A DNA stretch of 61,624 bases, taken from assembly GCA_022448525.1 (NCBI GenBank), contig JAKVCX010000014.1, forward strand, positions 1-61,624. Reading direction: 5' to 3'. Position numbers and translations under genes: made by a program. Under the pieces are notes generated by a model that saw only the letters and a program-made list of their open reading frames with translations, was not told where the DNA came from and ran no database searches. Source of the DNA: Tenacibaculum sp. GTDB taxonomy: Bacteria; Bacteroidota; Bacteroidia; Flavobacteriales; Flavobacteriaceae. Below, piece by piece: positions 24,328 to 32,878 of this stretch; position 1 is the first letter of the stretch; each line of letters opens with the position of its first letter.

Positions 24328-24355
24328 TAGGGTTTTTATCTATTTAACTGTATGT
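24328..24355 (+). promoter_or_regulatory. ECF-type promoter motif E (before the 1493-aa surface protein)
   Basis: TAGGGTTT (24328-24335), 12 nt, CTGTATGT (24348-24355), about 155 nt before the ATG at 24510. This is the most diverged copy but has the same spacing and an A-run before it. It is embedded in a 9-bp inverted repeat AAATAGATA/TATCTATTT, which could also act as a weak terminator for the preceding gene. Confidence 0.5.
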
Positions 24356-24365
24356 ATTATGTATG

Positions 24366-24431
24366 CATAACAAATTGAGGTAGACAAATAGGATACACTT
24401 GTGTTAGTTGTTTGTTTTTCAGTTTGTTATG
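24366..24431. repeat. Inverted repeat in the long leader of the 1493-aa gene
   Basis: CATAACAAATTG (24366-24377) faces CAGTTTGTTATG (24420-24431), 11 of 12 positions complementary, 42 nt apart. It lies between motif E and the start codon, so it would fold in the mRNA leader or serve as paired operator half-sites. No function can be assigned from sequence. Confidence 0.5.
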
Positions 24432-24509
24432 TTTTTATTAAAAACTTAAAAATTTGTTAATGAGTTTACTGGAAATTAGTAACTTGCGCGCAACTAAACT
24501 AATAGAAAA

Positions 24510-27500
24510 ATGAGATTTTCCCTACGACTGATAGGAGTTATGGTAATAATGCTGTTAACTTCTACATTTTCTTTTGCACAAACTTTAAATGAAACCCAGG
24601 GTACTGGTTCTGGAATAAGTATTTCATCAGGTGATTACAATACCCATTATGGAGATAGTACAGGATCGGCTTTAACTTCTGGACATTACACAGTATTTAT
24701 TGGATATCGAGCAGGTCGCAATAATACTACTTCTGAGAATGTATTCATAGGATACATGGCAGGTTTCACCAACACAACAGGTTTTGATAATGTTTTTATT
24801 GGAATGGAATCAGGTAAATCAAATACAACTGGAGGTGATAACACTTTCTTAGGTACTGAATCAGGAGAATTTAACACAACAGGTTATGATAATACATTTG
24901 TAGGTGAAGAGGCCGGAGCTTTGAATACAACTGGGTATGAAAATGTATTTATTGGAGAGGATTCAGGTCAACAGAATACGACAGGGTACAAAAATACCTT
25001 TGTAGGTAACGAAGCAGGTATTTCTTCAGGTACAGGATATCGTAATACAGGTATTGGAGATGAAGCATTAAGTGATGTCGAAATTGGAGATCACAATACA
25101 GCATTAGGAGATTCTGCTGGTATCGATGTTAACAGAGGACGTTGGAATACTTTTGTAGGAGCTGCTTCGGGAGTAGCAACAGAACATGCAAGTTTTAATA
25201 CATTTGTTGGAGCAAGATCTGGTTGGGATAACAACCGTACGAATAGTACAACAAATGCAAACCGAAATACATACGTAGGGTATGAGGCAGGTTTTTCAAA
25301 CCGTGAAGGTGAAGATAATGTTGGTATGGGAGCTTATGCAGATTTTGATAATACGAACAGAAGTAGAACTACTTTCATAGGATCACAGGTAACACCATCA
25401 AACAATGACCAAATCTTAATGGGTTATAACATTTTTGCTGATGGTCAATATTCTGTTACTATTGGTGAAAATAGTGATACTCGTGCTACAGGAGCAATTG
25501 CTTTAGGTTATAATTTTGCGATTCCTTCAGCAGCACAATATGCAATTGCTGTTGGATATCAAGCAGATGTAAATGAAGACCATGCACTTGCAATTGGTCG
25601 TGAAGCAACAGTTAATAATAATCATGGTATGGCAATTGGGTACCAATCTCAAGTTGATGCCGATTATTCTATTGCAATTGGTTACCAAGCAACTACAACT
25701 ACTGCAAATACTATGGTTTTAGGTGGTACAGTGCAGCCTTTAAGTGTTGGGGTTGGAACCAATACTCCAAACACAAAAGCTTCTTTAGAATTAGCAGATA
25801 CAAATAAAGGATTTAAAATTAATAGTTTAACAAATGCACAAAGAACTACTCTTCAAGCTACATTAGCAGCTACTGAAGAAGGAATGATGGTGTATGATAA
25901 TGAAGACAATAAACTATATGTTTGGTCAGGAAGTGCTTGGATTGATAACTCTCAACAAAATACAGATACTGGTGATAATTTAGGAAGTCATAGTGCAAGT
26001 ACTGAGTTAGATATGAATGGTAATAGAATTTTATTACAGCCAGAGTCAAATAGAAGATTTTGGATTGGATCGTCTGCATCTTCTACAGCTTATAATTATG
26101 GACCAGTAAATTCTACAGTTTTAAGGTTTACCGACGACGATGGAATTAGTGGAACAGGATTTACATGGGGTACAGAAGGTCAAACTCCAACTGCTGCGCT
26201 TGAAGCTGCTACGGGTAACTTCCAAATAGCTGGTTATTTAAATATTGCAGGGGCTTATCAATTCCCTACAACAGATGGTACAGACACTCAAGTATTAGCA
26301 ACGAATGGTTCAGGAACTTTATCTTGGGTTGATAATACTGATGATCAAAAAGTAGATACTTTCACTTTAGCAACAAACACATTAAGTTTATCATTAGAAG
26401 GAGATGGAGAAACTGCAAAAACTGTTGATTTATCAGGATATTTAGATAATACAGATGCACAATCAATTTCGTTAGCAACAAATACATTAAGTATTTCAGG
26501 TAATGCTTCTACAGTAGATTTATCTGGTTATTTAGATAATACAGATAATCAGGATTTAACTTTATCATCAAACACATTAAGTTTAACAAACGATGCAACT
26601 TCTGTGGATTTATCAGGGTATTTAGATAACACGGATGCACAATCAATTTCGTTAGCAACAAATACATTAAGTATTTCTGGTAACGCTTCTACAGTAGATT
26701 TATCAGGATATTTAGATAATACAGATGATCAAAAGATTGATGCATTTTCTTTATCAAGCAATACATTAAGCTTATCATTAGAGAGTGACGGCGAAGCAGC
26801 AAAAACTGTTGATTTATCAGGATATTTAGATAACACTGATGCGCAATCAATATCATTAGCAACAAACACTTTAAGTATCTCAGGAAATACTTCTACAGTA
26901 GATTTATCAGGATATTTAGATAATACAGATGCACAGTCAATCTCTTTAGCAACAAATACATTAAGTATTTCAGGAAATGCATCTACGGTTGATTTATCGG
27001 GTTACTTAGATAATACGGATAATCAAGATTTAACATTATCAGGAAGTACATTAAGCTTATCAAATGATGCTACTTCTGTTGATTTATCTAGTTTCTTAGA
27101 TAATACAGATGACCAAAAAATTGATGCGTTTTCTTTATCAAGTAATACCTTAAGTTTATCATTAGAGAGTGATGGAGAAGCTGCAAAAACTGTTGATTTA
27201 TCAGGGTATTTAGATAACACAGATGCTCAGTCAATCTCTTTAGCAACAAACACTTTAAGTATCTCAGGAAATGCTTCTACAGTAGATTTATCAGATTACT
27301 TAGATAATACAGATAATCAGGATTTAGCTTTATCAGGTAATACGTTAAGTCTAACAAACGATGCAACTTCTGTTGATTTATCAGGTTATTTAGACAATAC
27401 AGATGCACAATCAATCTCTTTAGCCACAAATACATTAAGTATTTCTGGAAACGCTTCTACAGTTGATTTATCAGGTTACTTAGATAACACGGATACACAG

Positions 27501-28991
27501 TCTATCTCATTATCTACAAATACATTAAGTATTTCTGGAAATGCTTCTACAGTTGATTTATCAGGATATTTAGATAATACGGATAACCAAGATTTATCAT
27601 TATCAGGAAATACATTAAGTTTAACTAATGATGCAACGTCTATTGATTTATCAGGTTATTTAGATAATACAGATGCGCAAACTTTAACTTTTACGGGAAC
27701 AAGTTTGAGTATTGCAAATGGTAATTCTGTTGATTTATCAAGTTTACAGGATGGTACAGGAACTGATAACCAAGATTTAGCTTTATCAGGAAATACGTTA
27801 AGCTTAACGAATGATGCAACTTCAGTAGATTTATCAGGATATTTAGATAATACAGATAATCAAGATTTATCATTATCAGGAAGTACATTAAGTTTATCAA
27901 ACGATGCGACATCTGTTGATTTATCAAGTTTCTTAGACAACACAGATGCTCAGTCAATTTCATTATCAACAAATACATTAAGTATTTCAGGAAATGGATC
28001 TACAGTTGATTTATCAGGATACTTAGATAATACAGATGCTCAAACGTTAACATTGTCAGGATCAAGCTTAACAATTGCAAATGGTAATTCAGTTGATTTA
28101 TCAAGTTTACAAGATGGGATTGGAACTGATAACCAAGATTTAGCTTTATCAGGAAATACATTAAGTTTAACGAATGACGCAACTTCTGTTGATTTATCAG
28201 GTTATTTAGACAATACAGATGCTCAAACATTAAGTTTATCAGGAAATAACTTAACAATTGCAAATGGTAATACAATCGATTTATCTGGAATCGGAGGAAC
28301 GAATACAGATAACCAAGATTTAGCTTTATCAGGAAATACGTTAAGTTTAACAAACGATGCTACTTCTGTTGATTTATCAGGTTATTTAGATAATACGGAT
28401 AGTCAAACATTAAGTTTATCAGGAAATACTTTAAGTATTGCAAACGGTAACTCAATTAATTTAGCTTCTTTCGCTAATACAGATAATCAAGATTTAACTT
28501 CAGCTACTTTATCAGGAACGAACTTAAGAGTAGCAATTGAAAATGGTTCTTCTGTAACTGTTGATTTAGCTCCGTTAATTTCTACGTTACAAACTGATTT
28601 GTCAACTGCTCAAGCTGAAGTAGCGCAATTAAAAACTGAAATGACTACAGTTTTATCGAGATTAGATCAATTAGAAAATTGTGCTTGTAATGGTACATTA
28701 AGCGCAGATGGTGGATTAACAGCTGGAAAGAATCAAGCTATATTATATCAAAACATTCCTAACCCTTTCAACGGAACAACTTCTATCAAGTATTATGTTC
28801 CTGAAACAATGGAAAAAGCAGCGATTGTTTTCAGTAATACTTCTGGGCAAGTAATTGATACTGTTCATTTAGAAAAATTAGGAGAACAAGAAATTTTCTT
28901 TAACAGTTCTTCATTACCAGTTGGTGTTTACTTCTATACATTATATGTAAGAGGTCATAAAGTAGCAACGAAAAAAATGATTATTGAGTAA
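24510..28991 (+). CDS. T9SS surface fibre with YadA-like head repeats and a 24-unit repeat stalk (1493 aa)
   Basis: Signal peptide 1-23 (ends TFSFA). Residues about 45-270 contain a 15-residue repeat of the form N-T-T-G-Y-x-N-x-F-I/V-G-x-x-S/A-G. Residues about 310-410 hold Hep_Hag/YadA repeats (AIAVGYQADVNEDHALAIG). Residues 420-475 are a linker domain (GFKINSLTNAQRTTLQATL, LYVWSGSAWIDN) common in Bacteroidota tail-fibre-like proteins. From about 608 to 1330 there are 24 units of about 27-35 residues ending in VDLSGYLDNTD. A short coiled coil (TDLSTAQAEVAQLKTEM) and a T9SS sorting domain (IPNPFNGTTSIKYYVPE ... KKMIIE) close the protein. It is probably a long fibre held on the cell surface, with the stalk giving reach. 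It has its own motif (E) and a strong terminator. Confidence 0.82.
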   Translation: MRFSLRLIGVMVIMLLTSTFSFAQTLNETQGTGSGISISSGDYNTHYGDSTGSALTSGHYTVFIGYRAGRNNTTSENVFIGYMAGFTNTTGFDNVFIGMESGKSNTTGGDNTFLGTESGEFNTTGYDNTFVGEEAGALNTTGYENVFIGEDSGQQNTTGYKNTFVGNEAGISSGTGYRNTGIGDEALSDVEIGDHNTALGDSAGIDVNRGRWNTFVGAASGVATEHASFNTFVGARSGWDNNRTNSTTNANRNTYVGYEAGFSNREGEDNVGMGAYADFDNTNRSRTTFIGSQVTPSNNDQILMGYNIFADGQYSVTIGENSDTRATGAIALGYNFAIPSAAQYAIAVGYQADVNEDHALAIGREATVNNNHGMAIGYQSQVDADYSIAIGYQATTTTANTMVLGGTVQPLSVGVGTNTPNTKASLELADTNKGFKINSLTNAQRTTLQATLAATEEGMMVYDNEDNKLYVWSGSAWIDNSQQNTDTGDNLGSHSASTELDMNGNRILLQPESNRRFWIGSSASSTAYNYGPVNSTVLRFTDDDGISGTGFTWGTEGQTPTAALEAATGNFQIAGYLNIAGAYQFPTTDGTDTQVLATNGSGTLSWVDNTDDQKVDTFTLATNTLSLSLEGDGETAKTVDLSGYLDNTDAQSISLATNTLSISGNASTVDLSGYLDNTDNQDLTLSSNTLSLTNDATSVDLSGYLDNTDAQSISLATNTLSISGNASTVDLSGYLDNTDDQKIDAFSLSSNTLSLSLESDGEAAKTVDLSGYLDNTDAQSISLATNTLSISGNTSTVDLSGYLDNTDAQSISLATNTLSISGNASTVDLSGYLDNTDNQDLTLSGSTLSLSNDATSVDLSSFLDNTDDQKIDAFSLSSNTLSLSLESDGEAAKTVDLSGYLDNTDAQSISLATNTLSISGNASTVDLSDYLDNTDNQDLALSGNTLSLTNDATSVDLSGYLDNTDAQSISLATNTLSISGNASTVDLSGYLDNTDTQSISLSTNTLSISGNASTVDLSGYLDNTDNQDLSLSGNTLSLTNDATSIDLSGYLDNTDAQTLTFTGTSLSIANGNSVDLSSLQDGTGTDNQDLALSGNTLSLTNDATSVDLSGYLDNTDNQDLSLSGSTLSLSNDATSVDLSSFLDNTDAQSISLSTNTLSISGNGSTVDLSGYLDNTDAQTLTLSGSSLTIANGNSVDLSSLQDGIGTDNQDLALSGNTLSLTNDATSVDLSGYLDNTDAQTLSLSGNNLTIANGNTIDLSGIGGTNTDNQDLALSGNTLSLTNDATSVDLSGYLDNTDSQTLSLSGNTLSIANGNSINLASFANTDNQDLTSATLSGTNLRVAIENGSSVTVDLAPLISTLQTDLSTAQAEVAQLKTEMTTVLSRLDQLENCACNGTLSADGGLTAGKNQAILYQNIPNPFNGTTSIKYYVPETMEKAAIVFSNTSGQVIDTVHLEKLGEQEIFFNSSSLPVGVYFYTLYVRGHKVATKKMIIE
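26331..28500 (+). repeat. 24-unit in-frame tandem repeat coding the stalk
   Basis: Units of about 81-105 nt coding patterns such as NTLSLTNDATSVDLSGYL and DNTDAQSISLATNTLSIS. Several unit types alternate (AQSISL, NQDL, DQKIDAF, AQTL), forming higher-order repeats. Codon choices differ between units, so the array is not freshly expanded throughout. Confidence 0.85.
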
Positions 28992-29014
28992 TAATATTTT
29001 TACAATATAATTTT

Positions 29015-29045
29015 AAAGCGGTAACCATGTGTTACCGCTTTTTTT
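29015..29045 (+). terminator. Strong terminator after the 1493-aa gene
   Basis: Perfect 11-bp stem AAAGCGGTAAC (29015-29025) with GTTACCGCTTT (29031-29041), 5-nt loop and a T-run. It closes the surface-protein block before the regulator genes. Confidence 0.92.
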
Positions 29046-29100
29046 GTTTAAAGAATTCTTATTCTTTTGAAGTTCGTTTTTATGATTACTTTTGGTTTCG

Positions 29101-30738
29101 ATGAAGCGTTTATTTTTAATAATTTTTTATTTAACCGTATCGGTTGCCTTTAGTCAATATTCCGACTCATTATATGTTGATTTTCAAAAAAAAATAAATC
29201 AAACGAATAAGACTGATCAAAGAGTTGATTTAATGCTAAGTTTTGCTGAAGAACAATATGAGTATAACTTTTCTTTTTCAAAACAGCTAATTGATGAGGC
29301 CGTTGAATTGATTCGAAAAAATAAAAAAATAGAAACAAAATATTTAGCAAAAGCTTATACTTTACAGGGAATTATTAATAGGAGAGAAGGTAAATATCCG
29401 GAAGCTTTAGAATATAATTTAAAAGCAAAAGCTATTTATGAAAAGTTAAATGATTCTCTGAATGGTTCGGATATAATGCACAATATGGGAATGGTGTATC
29501 GTTCTCAAAAATTACATGAGAAAGCTATAAAGTTATACAAAGAATCAATCGGAATTAAAGAAAAATTAAAAGATACGCATGGTTTAGCAGCAAGTTATAA
29601 TATGATGGGTGTATCATTCCGCCAGTTGAAACAATTAGACTCTGCATTGGTTTGTTATAATACAGCCAGAAAATTATTTGAATCCGTTAGTAGTTTTGAT
29701 GATATTGATAGAGTGAACAATAATTTGGTTGCTTTATATAGAGATCAAAAAAGATATAATCAAGCAATAAAATTGGCGAATAATAATATTGCCAGAGCCA
29801 AGAATGAAAACAGGAACTTTTCTTTATCAGCAGCCTATTATAATATGTCAACCATTTATAAGCGTCTTAAAGATTATAAAAGTTCTCTAAGTTATGCTGA
29901 TTCGGCTTTGATCGTTTCAAAAAAAGAAAACTATCGAAAAAAAATATCAAGAGCTTATTTAAGAAAGAGTTTTTTGCAACATAAGTTAGGTGATTATGAG
30001 AAGGCCTATTTTGATTATAGAAAGTTCAATAGGTATTCAGATTCTGTTTTTAATATTGAAAATATTAAAAGAATACAAGCCTTAGAATTAAATTACAAGT
30101 TTCAGCAGGAAAAGAGTAAGGTAGAATTATTAGCGAAGCAGGAAGAATCTAAAAAACAGTTATATCTGATTTTATTTTTAGTAACCATTTTGAGTGCTAT
30201 TATAATTGGTTATTTATGGTATAAAAATTCCAAAAACAAGTCGAAAATTCTTGAAGAACAAGTTGAAAAAGAAAAAATTCAAAAAGAGCTTTTGGATGCA
30301 AAAGTCAAAGCAAGTAATGAAGAAACTAAAAAATTAGTAGCAGATAATTCAATGCGATTAGAGTTCAAACAAGAACTTTTAGATCAAATAAAGTCTCATA
30401 TACTTCCAGATGCTAATGGAGAGCTAAAATTTAAACTAAATTCTCTCATTTCAGAGTTGCAATTACAAGTTACTACCGAAGGAAAATTATCTGAAATTCA
30501 GTCGAAAATAACGGATGTTAATCAAGGTTTTGATGCTAAATTGAGGGAATTATATCCGAAACTAACAAAGACGGAAAGAGAGGTGTGCGCACTTTTGCGT
30601 GTCAATTTATCAATTAAAGAAATTATGACAGTGAGGAATGCGTCTTTAGATTCAGTTAAGTCTACACGATATAGAATTCGTAAAAAAATGGGATTAAATT
30701 CGGGAGAAGAATTAGAACGTTTCATTCAATCTATTTAA
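29101..30738 (+). CDS. Membrane-spanning TPR regulator with C-terminal HTH, first of a tandem pair (545 aa)
   Basis: The ATG at 29101 is preferred over the in-frame TTG at 29092 because it begins the signal sequence (MKRLFLIIFYLTVSVAFS). Residues 20-330 are tetratricopeptide repeats (for example LAKAYTLQGIINRREGKYPEALEYNLKA, LAASYNMMGVSFRQLKQLDSALV). A membrane segment lies at about 347-369 (LYLILFLVTILSAIIIGYLWY), then a coiled coil. The last 60 residues are a LuxR-type helix-turn-helix (LTKTEREVCALLRVNLSIKEIM). The layout is periplasmic sensor, membrane pass, cytoplasmic DNA-binding tail, with no kinase. The next gene is a paralogue 24 nt downstream. The targets are probably the surface genes on either side, but no site can be proven. 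Confidence 0.82.
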   Translation: MKRLFLIIFYLTVSVAFSQYSDSLYVDFQKKINQTNKTDQRVDLMLSFAEEQYEYNFSFSKQLIDEAVELIRKNKKIETKYLAKAYTLQGIINRREGKYPEALEYNLKAKAIYEKLNDSLNGSDIMHNMGMVYRSQKLHEKAIKLYKESIGIKEKLKDTHGLAASYNMMGVSFRQLKQLDSALVCYNTARKLFESVSSFDDIDRVNNNLVALYRDQKRYNQAIKLANNNIARAKNENRNFSLSAAYYNMSTIYKRLKDYKSSLSYADSALIVSKKENYRKKISRAYLRKSFLQHKLGDYEKAYFDYRKFNRYSDSVFNIENIKRIQALELNYKFQQEKSKVELLAKQEESKKQLYLILFLVTILSAIIIGYLWYKNSKNKSKILEEQVEKEKIQKELLDAKVKASNEETKKLVADNSMRLEFKQELLDQIKSHILPDANGELKFKLNSLISELQLQVTTEGKLSEIQSKITDVNQGFDAKLRELYPKLTKTEREVCALLRVNLSIKEIMTVRNASLDSVKSTRYRIRKKMGLNSGEELERFIQSI

Positions 30739-30762
30739 CTTTATTGAATCATAAATCTTCCT

Positions 30763-32628
30763 ATGAATAAAAATAATCTTCTACTAGTTATTCTAATAAC
30801 GTTAAACTGCTTTTTAGGTTTTTCACAAACCAAAATAGACTCATTACAAGAAGTTTTATCCAAGACAAAGCTCGAAAAAGATAGACTTACTATTTTAGAC
30901 GATTTGGCAAAAGAAATGATTAGAAGTAATCATCCAAAACAATTTCAGTATTTAAATGATTTAGTAAACTTAGCGAAAAAGCTTGGTGATTATGATTTGG
31001 CTGCTTCAAGAACTAGATTTATCGCTCAAAAATACATTTATGGAGGTGATCAAGATTCGGCAATTTATGTAATTGAGGAAATGTTGAAGTTTAAGCCGAA
31101 GTTCACAAAGAAAAAATCAGAAGCACATTTATTATTAAAAAGAGGAGGTGCTTATTTCAATAAAGAACTATTACATAAAGCGGCAAAAGATTATGACCTT
31201 TCTGCAGATTTATTTTTAGAATCTGGTGATTCCATATTTGCTGCGGATGCACGTTTTTTTGCGGGTCAAGTATATACGAATTTGAAAGAATTCCTTTTAG
31301 CAATTGATCGTCTTGAAGAATCTTATGTGTTGTATGATAAACTTGGAGATCAACAATATGCAAGTTATTCTTTAGCTGAATTGGCTAGTTTGTATGGAAG
31401 AAATAAGTTTTTCAAAAAAGCTATTGAAGAACGAAGGAAAGTTCTCGAACAGCAAAAGCAAATAAAAGATCATAGTGGAGTAGGCATAACATGTATTCAA
31501 TTGGCAAGTAATTATCAAAGCTTGAGAGAAATTGAGACTGCAAAAAAATATATAGATTCTGCCTTCATCAGTTTAGATAGCGTTACTCATAAAATTCATA
31601 TTGCGAGAATAAAAACACACGGAGCAGCAGCATATGCTGATTATTATTTGGAAAAAAATGATCTTAAAAATGCTAAAAAATACCTTGATATTGCTGACAA
31701 AGAAAAAGAGTTTACTGATTCTCCTGAATATTACAACACAATATTATTGCTCCCAAAAGCAGTTTTTTATAAAACAATTGGTGATTATACAAAGGCTGAA
31801 TCAGTTTTGAAATCCATAGTTACTCGAAAGTATAAGATAAATGATGTAAATAGTTATTTGAAAGCTGAAAAACAATTATCTGATTTATATGCATGGAAGG
31901 GAAATTACAAAGCATCTCACAATCATATGCAAGCTTATTTATCTGCAAAAGATTCTTTAGATAACGAGATCAAAACGAACACATTTTTATTCTATCAATC
32001 TCAATTTGAAACTGAAAGAAAAGATAATGAGATTTATAAGCAAGAGTCCGAAATAGCATTGTTGGAAAAAGACAAAGCGCTAGCCAAGAGTAAAAGAAAT
32101 GTATTATGGATGCTGTTACTTTTTGTAGTTGTTTTATCTGTTATAATTTCTTCAGTAATCTGGAAACAAGGAAAATTAAAAAGAGCAGCTTTAGCAGCTA
32201 AAATTGAAAAAAATAAAGCTGAACTAGAGGCATATACAAAGCAACTTTTAGAAAGAAGTAAAGCACAAGAAGTATTAACTTCTCAGATTGAAAAATTGAA
32301 AGAAGAACTAGGAGCCCATCAATCTTCAGAGAAACTAAAAGATCTTACAGCCATTAAAATTCTTACCAATGAAGACTGGTATGATTTTAAAGAAAAGTTT
32401 AGAAGAGTATATCCTAATTTCTTCGCGAGTATCAAGAACAAAGGTTTTCAATTAACGAAAGCTGAAGAACGATTAATTGCAATGGAAAAATTATATTTAG
32501 ATACTCAAGAAATTGCAAGCATGTTGGCAATATCTCAGGATAGTGTTTCAAGAAGCAGGCTTCGACTTCGTAAAAAAATTAATGCTCCTAAAGGAAGTTC
32601 TTTATTAGAATATTTAGAAGCTTCTTAA
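30763..32628 (+). CDS. Membrane-spanning TPR regulator with C-terminal HTH, second of the pair (621 aa)
   Basis: Signal sequence MNKNNLLLVILITLNCFLGFSQ, then TPR units over about 40-400 (LKRGGAYFNKELLHKAAKDYDLSADLF, SLAELASLYGRNKFFKKAIEER). A transmembrane segment lies at about 446-465 (VLWMLLLFVVVLSVIISSVIW) and a long charged coiled coil at 470-530. The C-terminal HTH (about 560-621, FQLTKAEERLIAMEKLYLDTQEIASMLAISQDSVSRSRLRLRKK) is more diverged from LuxR than that of its neighbour. It sits 24 nt after the first regulator, so one operon is likely. Directly downstream lies a 250-nt intergenic region with an 18-nt direct repeat, before the giant LRR gene that this pair may control. Confidence 0.82.
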   Translation: MNKNNLLLVILITLNCFLGFSQTKIDSLQEVLSKTKLEKDRLTILDDLAKEMIRSNHPKQFQYLNDLVNLAKKLGDYDLAASRTRFIAQKYIYGGDQDSAIYVIEEMLKFKPKFTKKKSEAHLLLKRGGAYFNKELLHKAAKDYDLSADLFLESGDSIFAADARFFAGQVYTNLKEFLLAIDRLEESYVLYDKLGDQQYASYSLAELASLYGRNKFFKKAIEERRKVLEQQKQIKDHSGVGITCIQLASNYQSLREIETAKKYIDSAFISLDSVTHKIHIARIKTHGAAAYADYYLEKNDLKNAKKYLDIADKEKEFTDSPEYYNTILLLPKAVFYKTIGDYTKAESVLKSIVTRKYKINDVNSYLKAEKQLSDLYAWKGNYKASHNHMQAYLSAKDSLDNEIKTNTFLFYQSQFETERKDNEIYKQESEIALLEKDKALAKSKRNVLWMLLLFVVVLSVIISSVIWKQGKLKRAALAAKIEKNKAELEAYTKQLLERSKAQEVLTSQIEKLKEELGAHQSSEKLKDLTAIKILTNEDWYDFKEKFRRVYPNFFASIKNKGFQLTKAEERLIAMEKLYLDTQEIASMLAISQDSVSRSRLRLRKKINAPKGSSLLEYLEAS

Positions 32629-32662
32629 AAAATCATATTTATTTCTCATGAAATTTATATTG

Positions 32663-32791
32663 CTGTAAATCAGTAGTTAATTTGTTTTTGCCACTTTTTG
32701 CCACTTCAAAAAAATAGAATTTAAAATTAGTTATAAGAGTTTTGCTTATAGAAACGGTTTTGTTTTTAAGTGTCTGTAAATCAGTGGTTAA
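32663..32791 (+). promoter_or_regulatory. Pair of 18-nt direct repeats before the LRR giant
   Basis: CTGTAAATCAGTAGTTAA (32663-32680) and CTGTAAATCAGTGGTTAA (32774-32791) match at 17 of 18 positions, 111 nt apart in the same direction. Each is followed within about 12 nt by a T-rich GTTTTTG block. A second short repeat, TTTGCCACTT twice in tandem, lies at about 32687-32706. No copy of the ECF motif occurs here. Candidate operators for one of the neighbouring HTH regulators, or a small local duplication. Confidence 0.5.
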
Positions 32792-32878
32792 AATTGTCTG
32801 GTTTTTGTCGGGTGCTTTTTACTACAAAATCGTTGATATGTAAGTTTATTTGTAATCATAATTTTAAAGCTACTATTA

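Noticed and set aside
27691..28353. Minus-strand ORFs of 95 and 117 codons in the stalk repeat region
   Set aside because: They are Leu/Tyr/Asn-rich reverse readings of the repeat units and recur with the repeat period, so not genes.
26331..28500. Tandem repeats as a CRISPR array
   Set aside because: The units are in-frame coding repeats of about 81-105 nt without unique spacers of even length.
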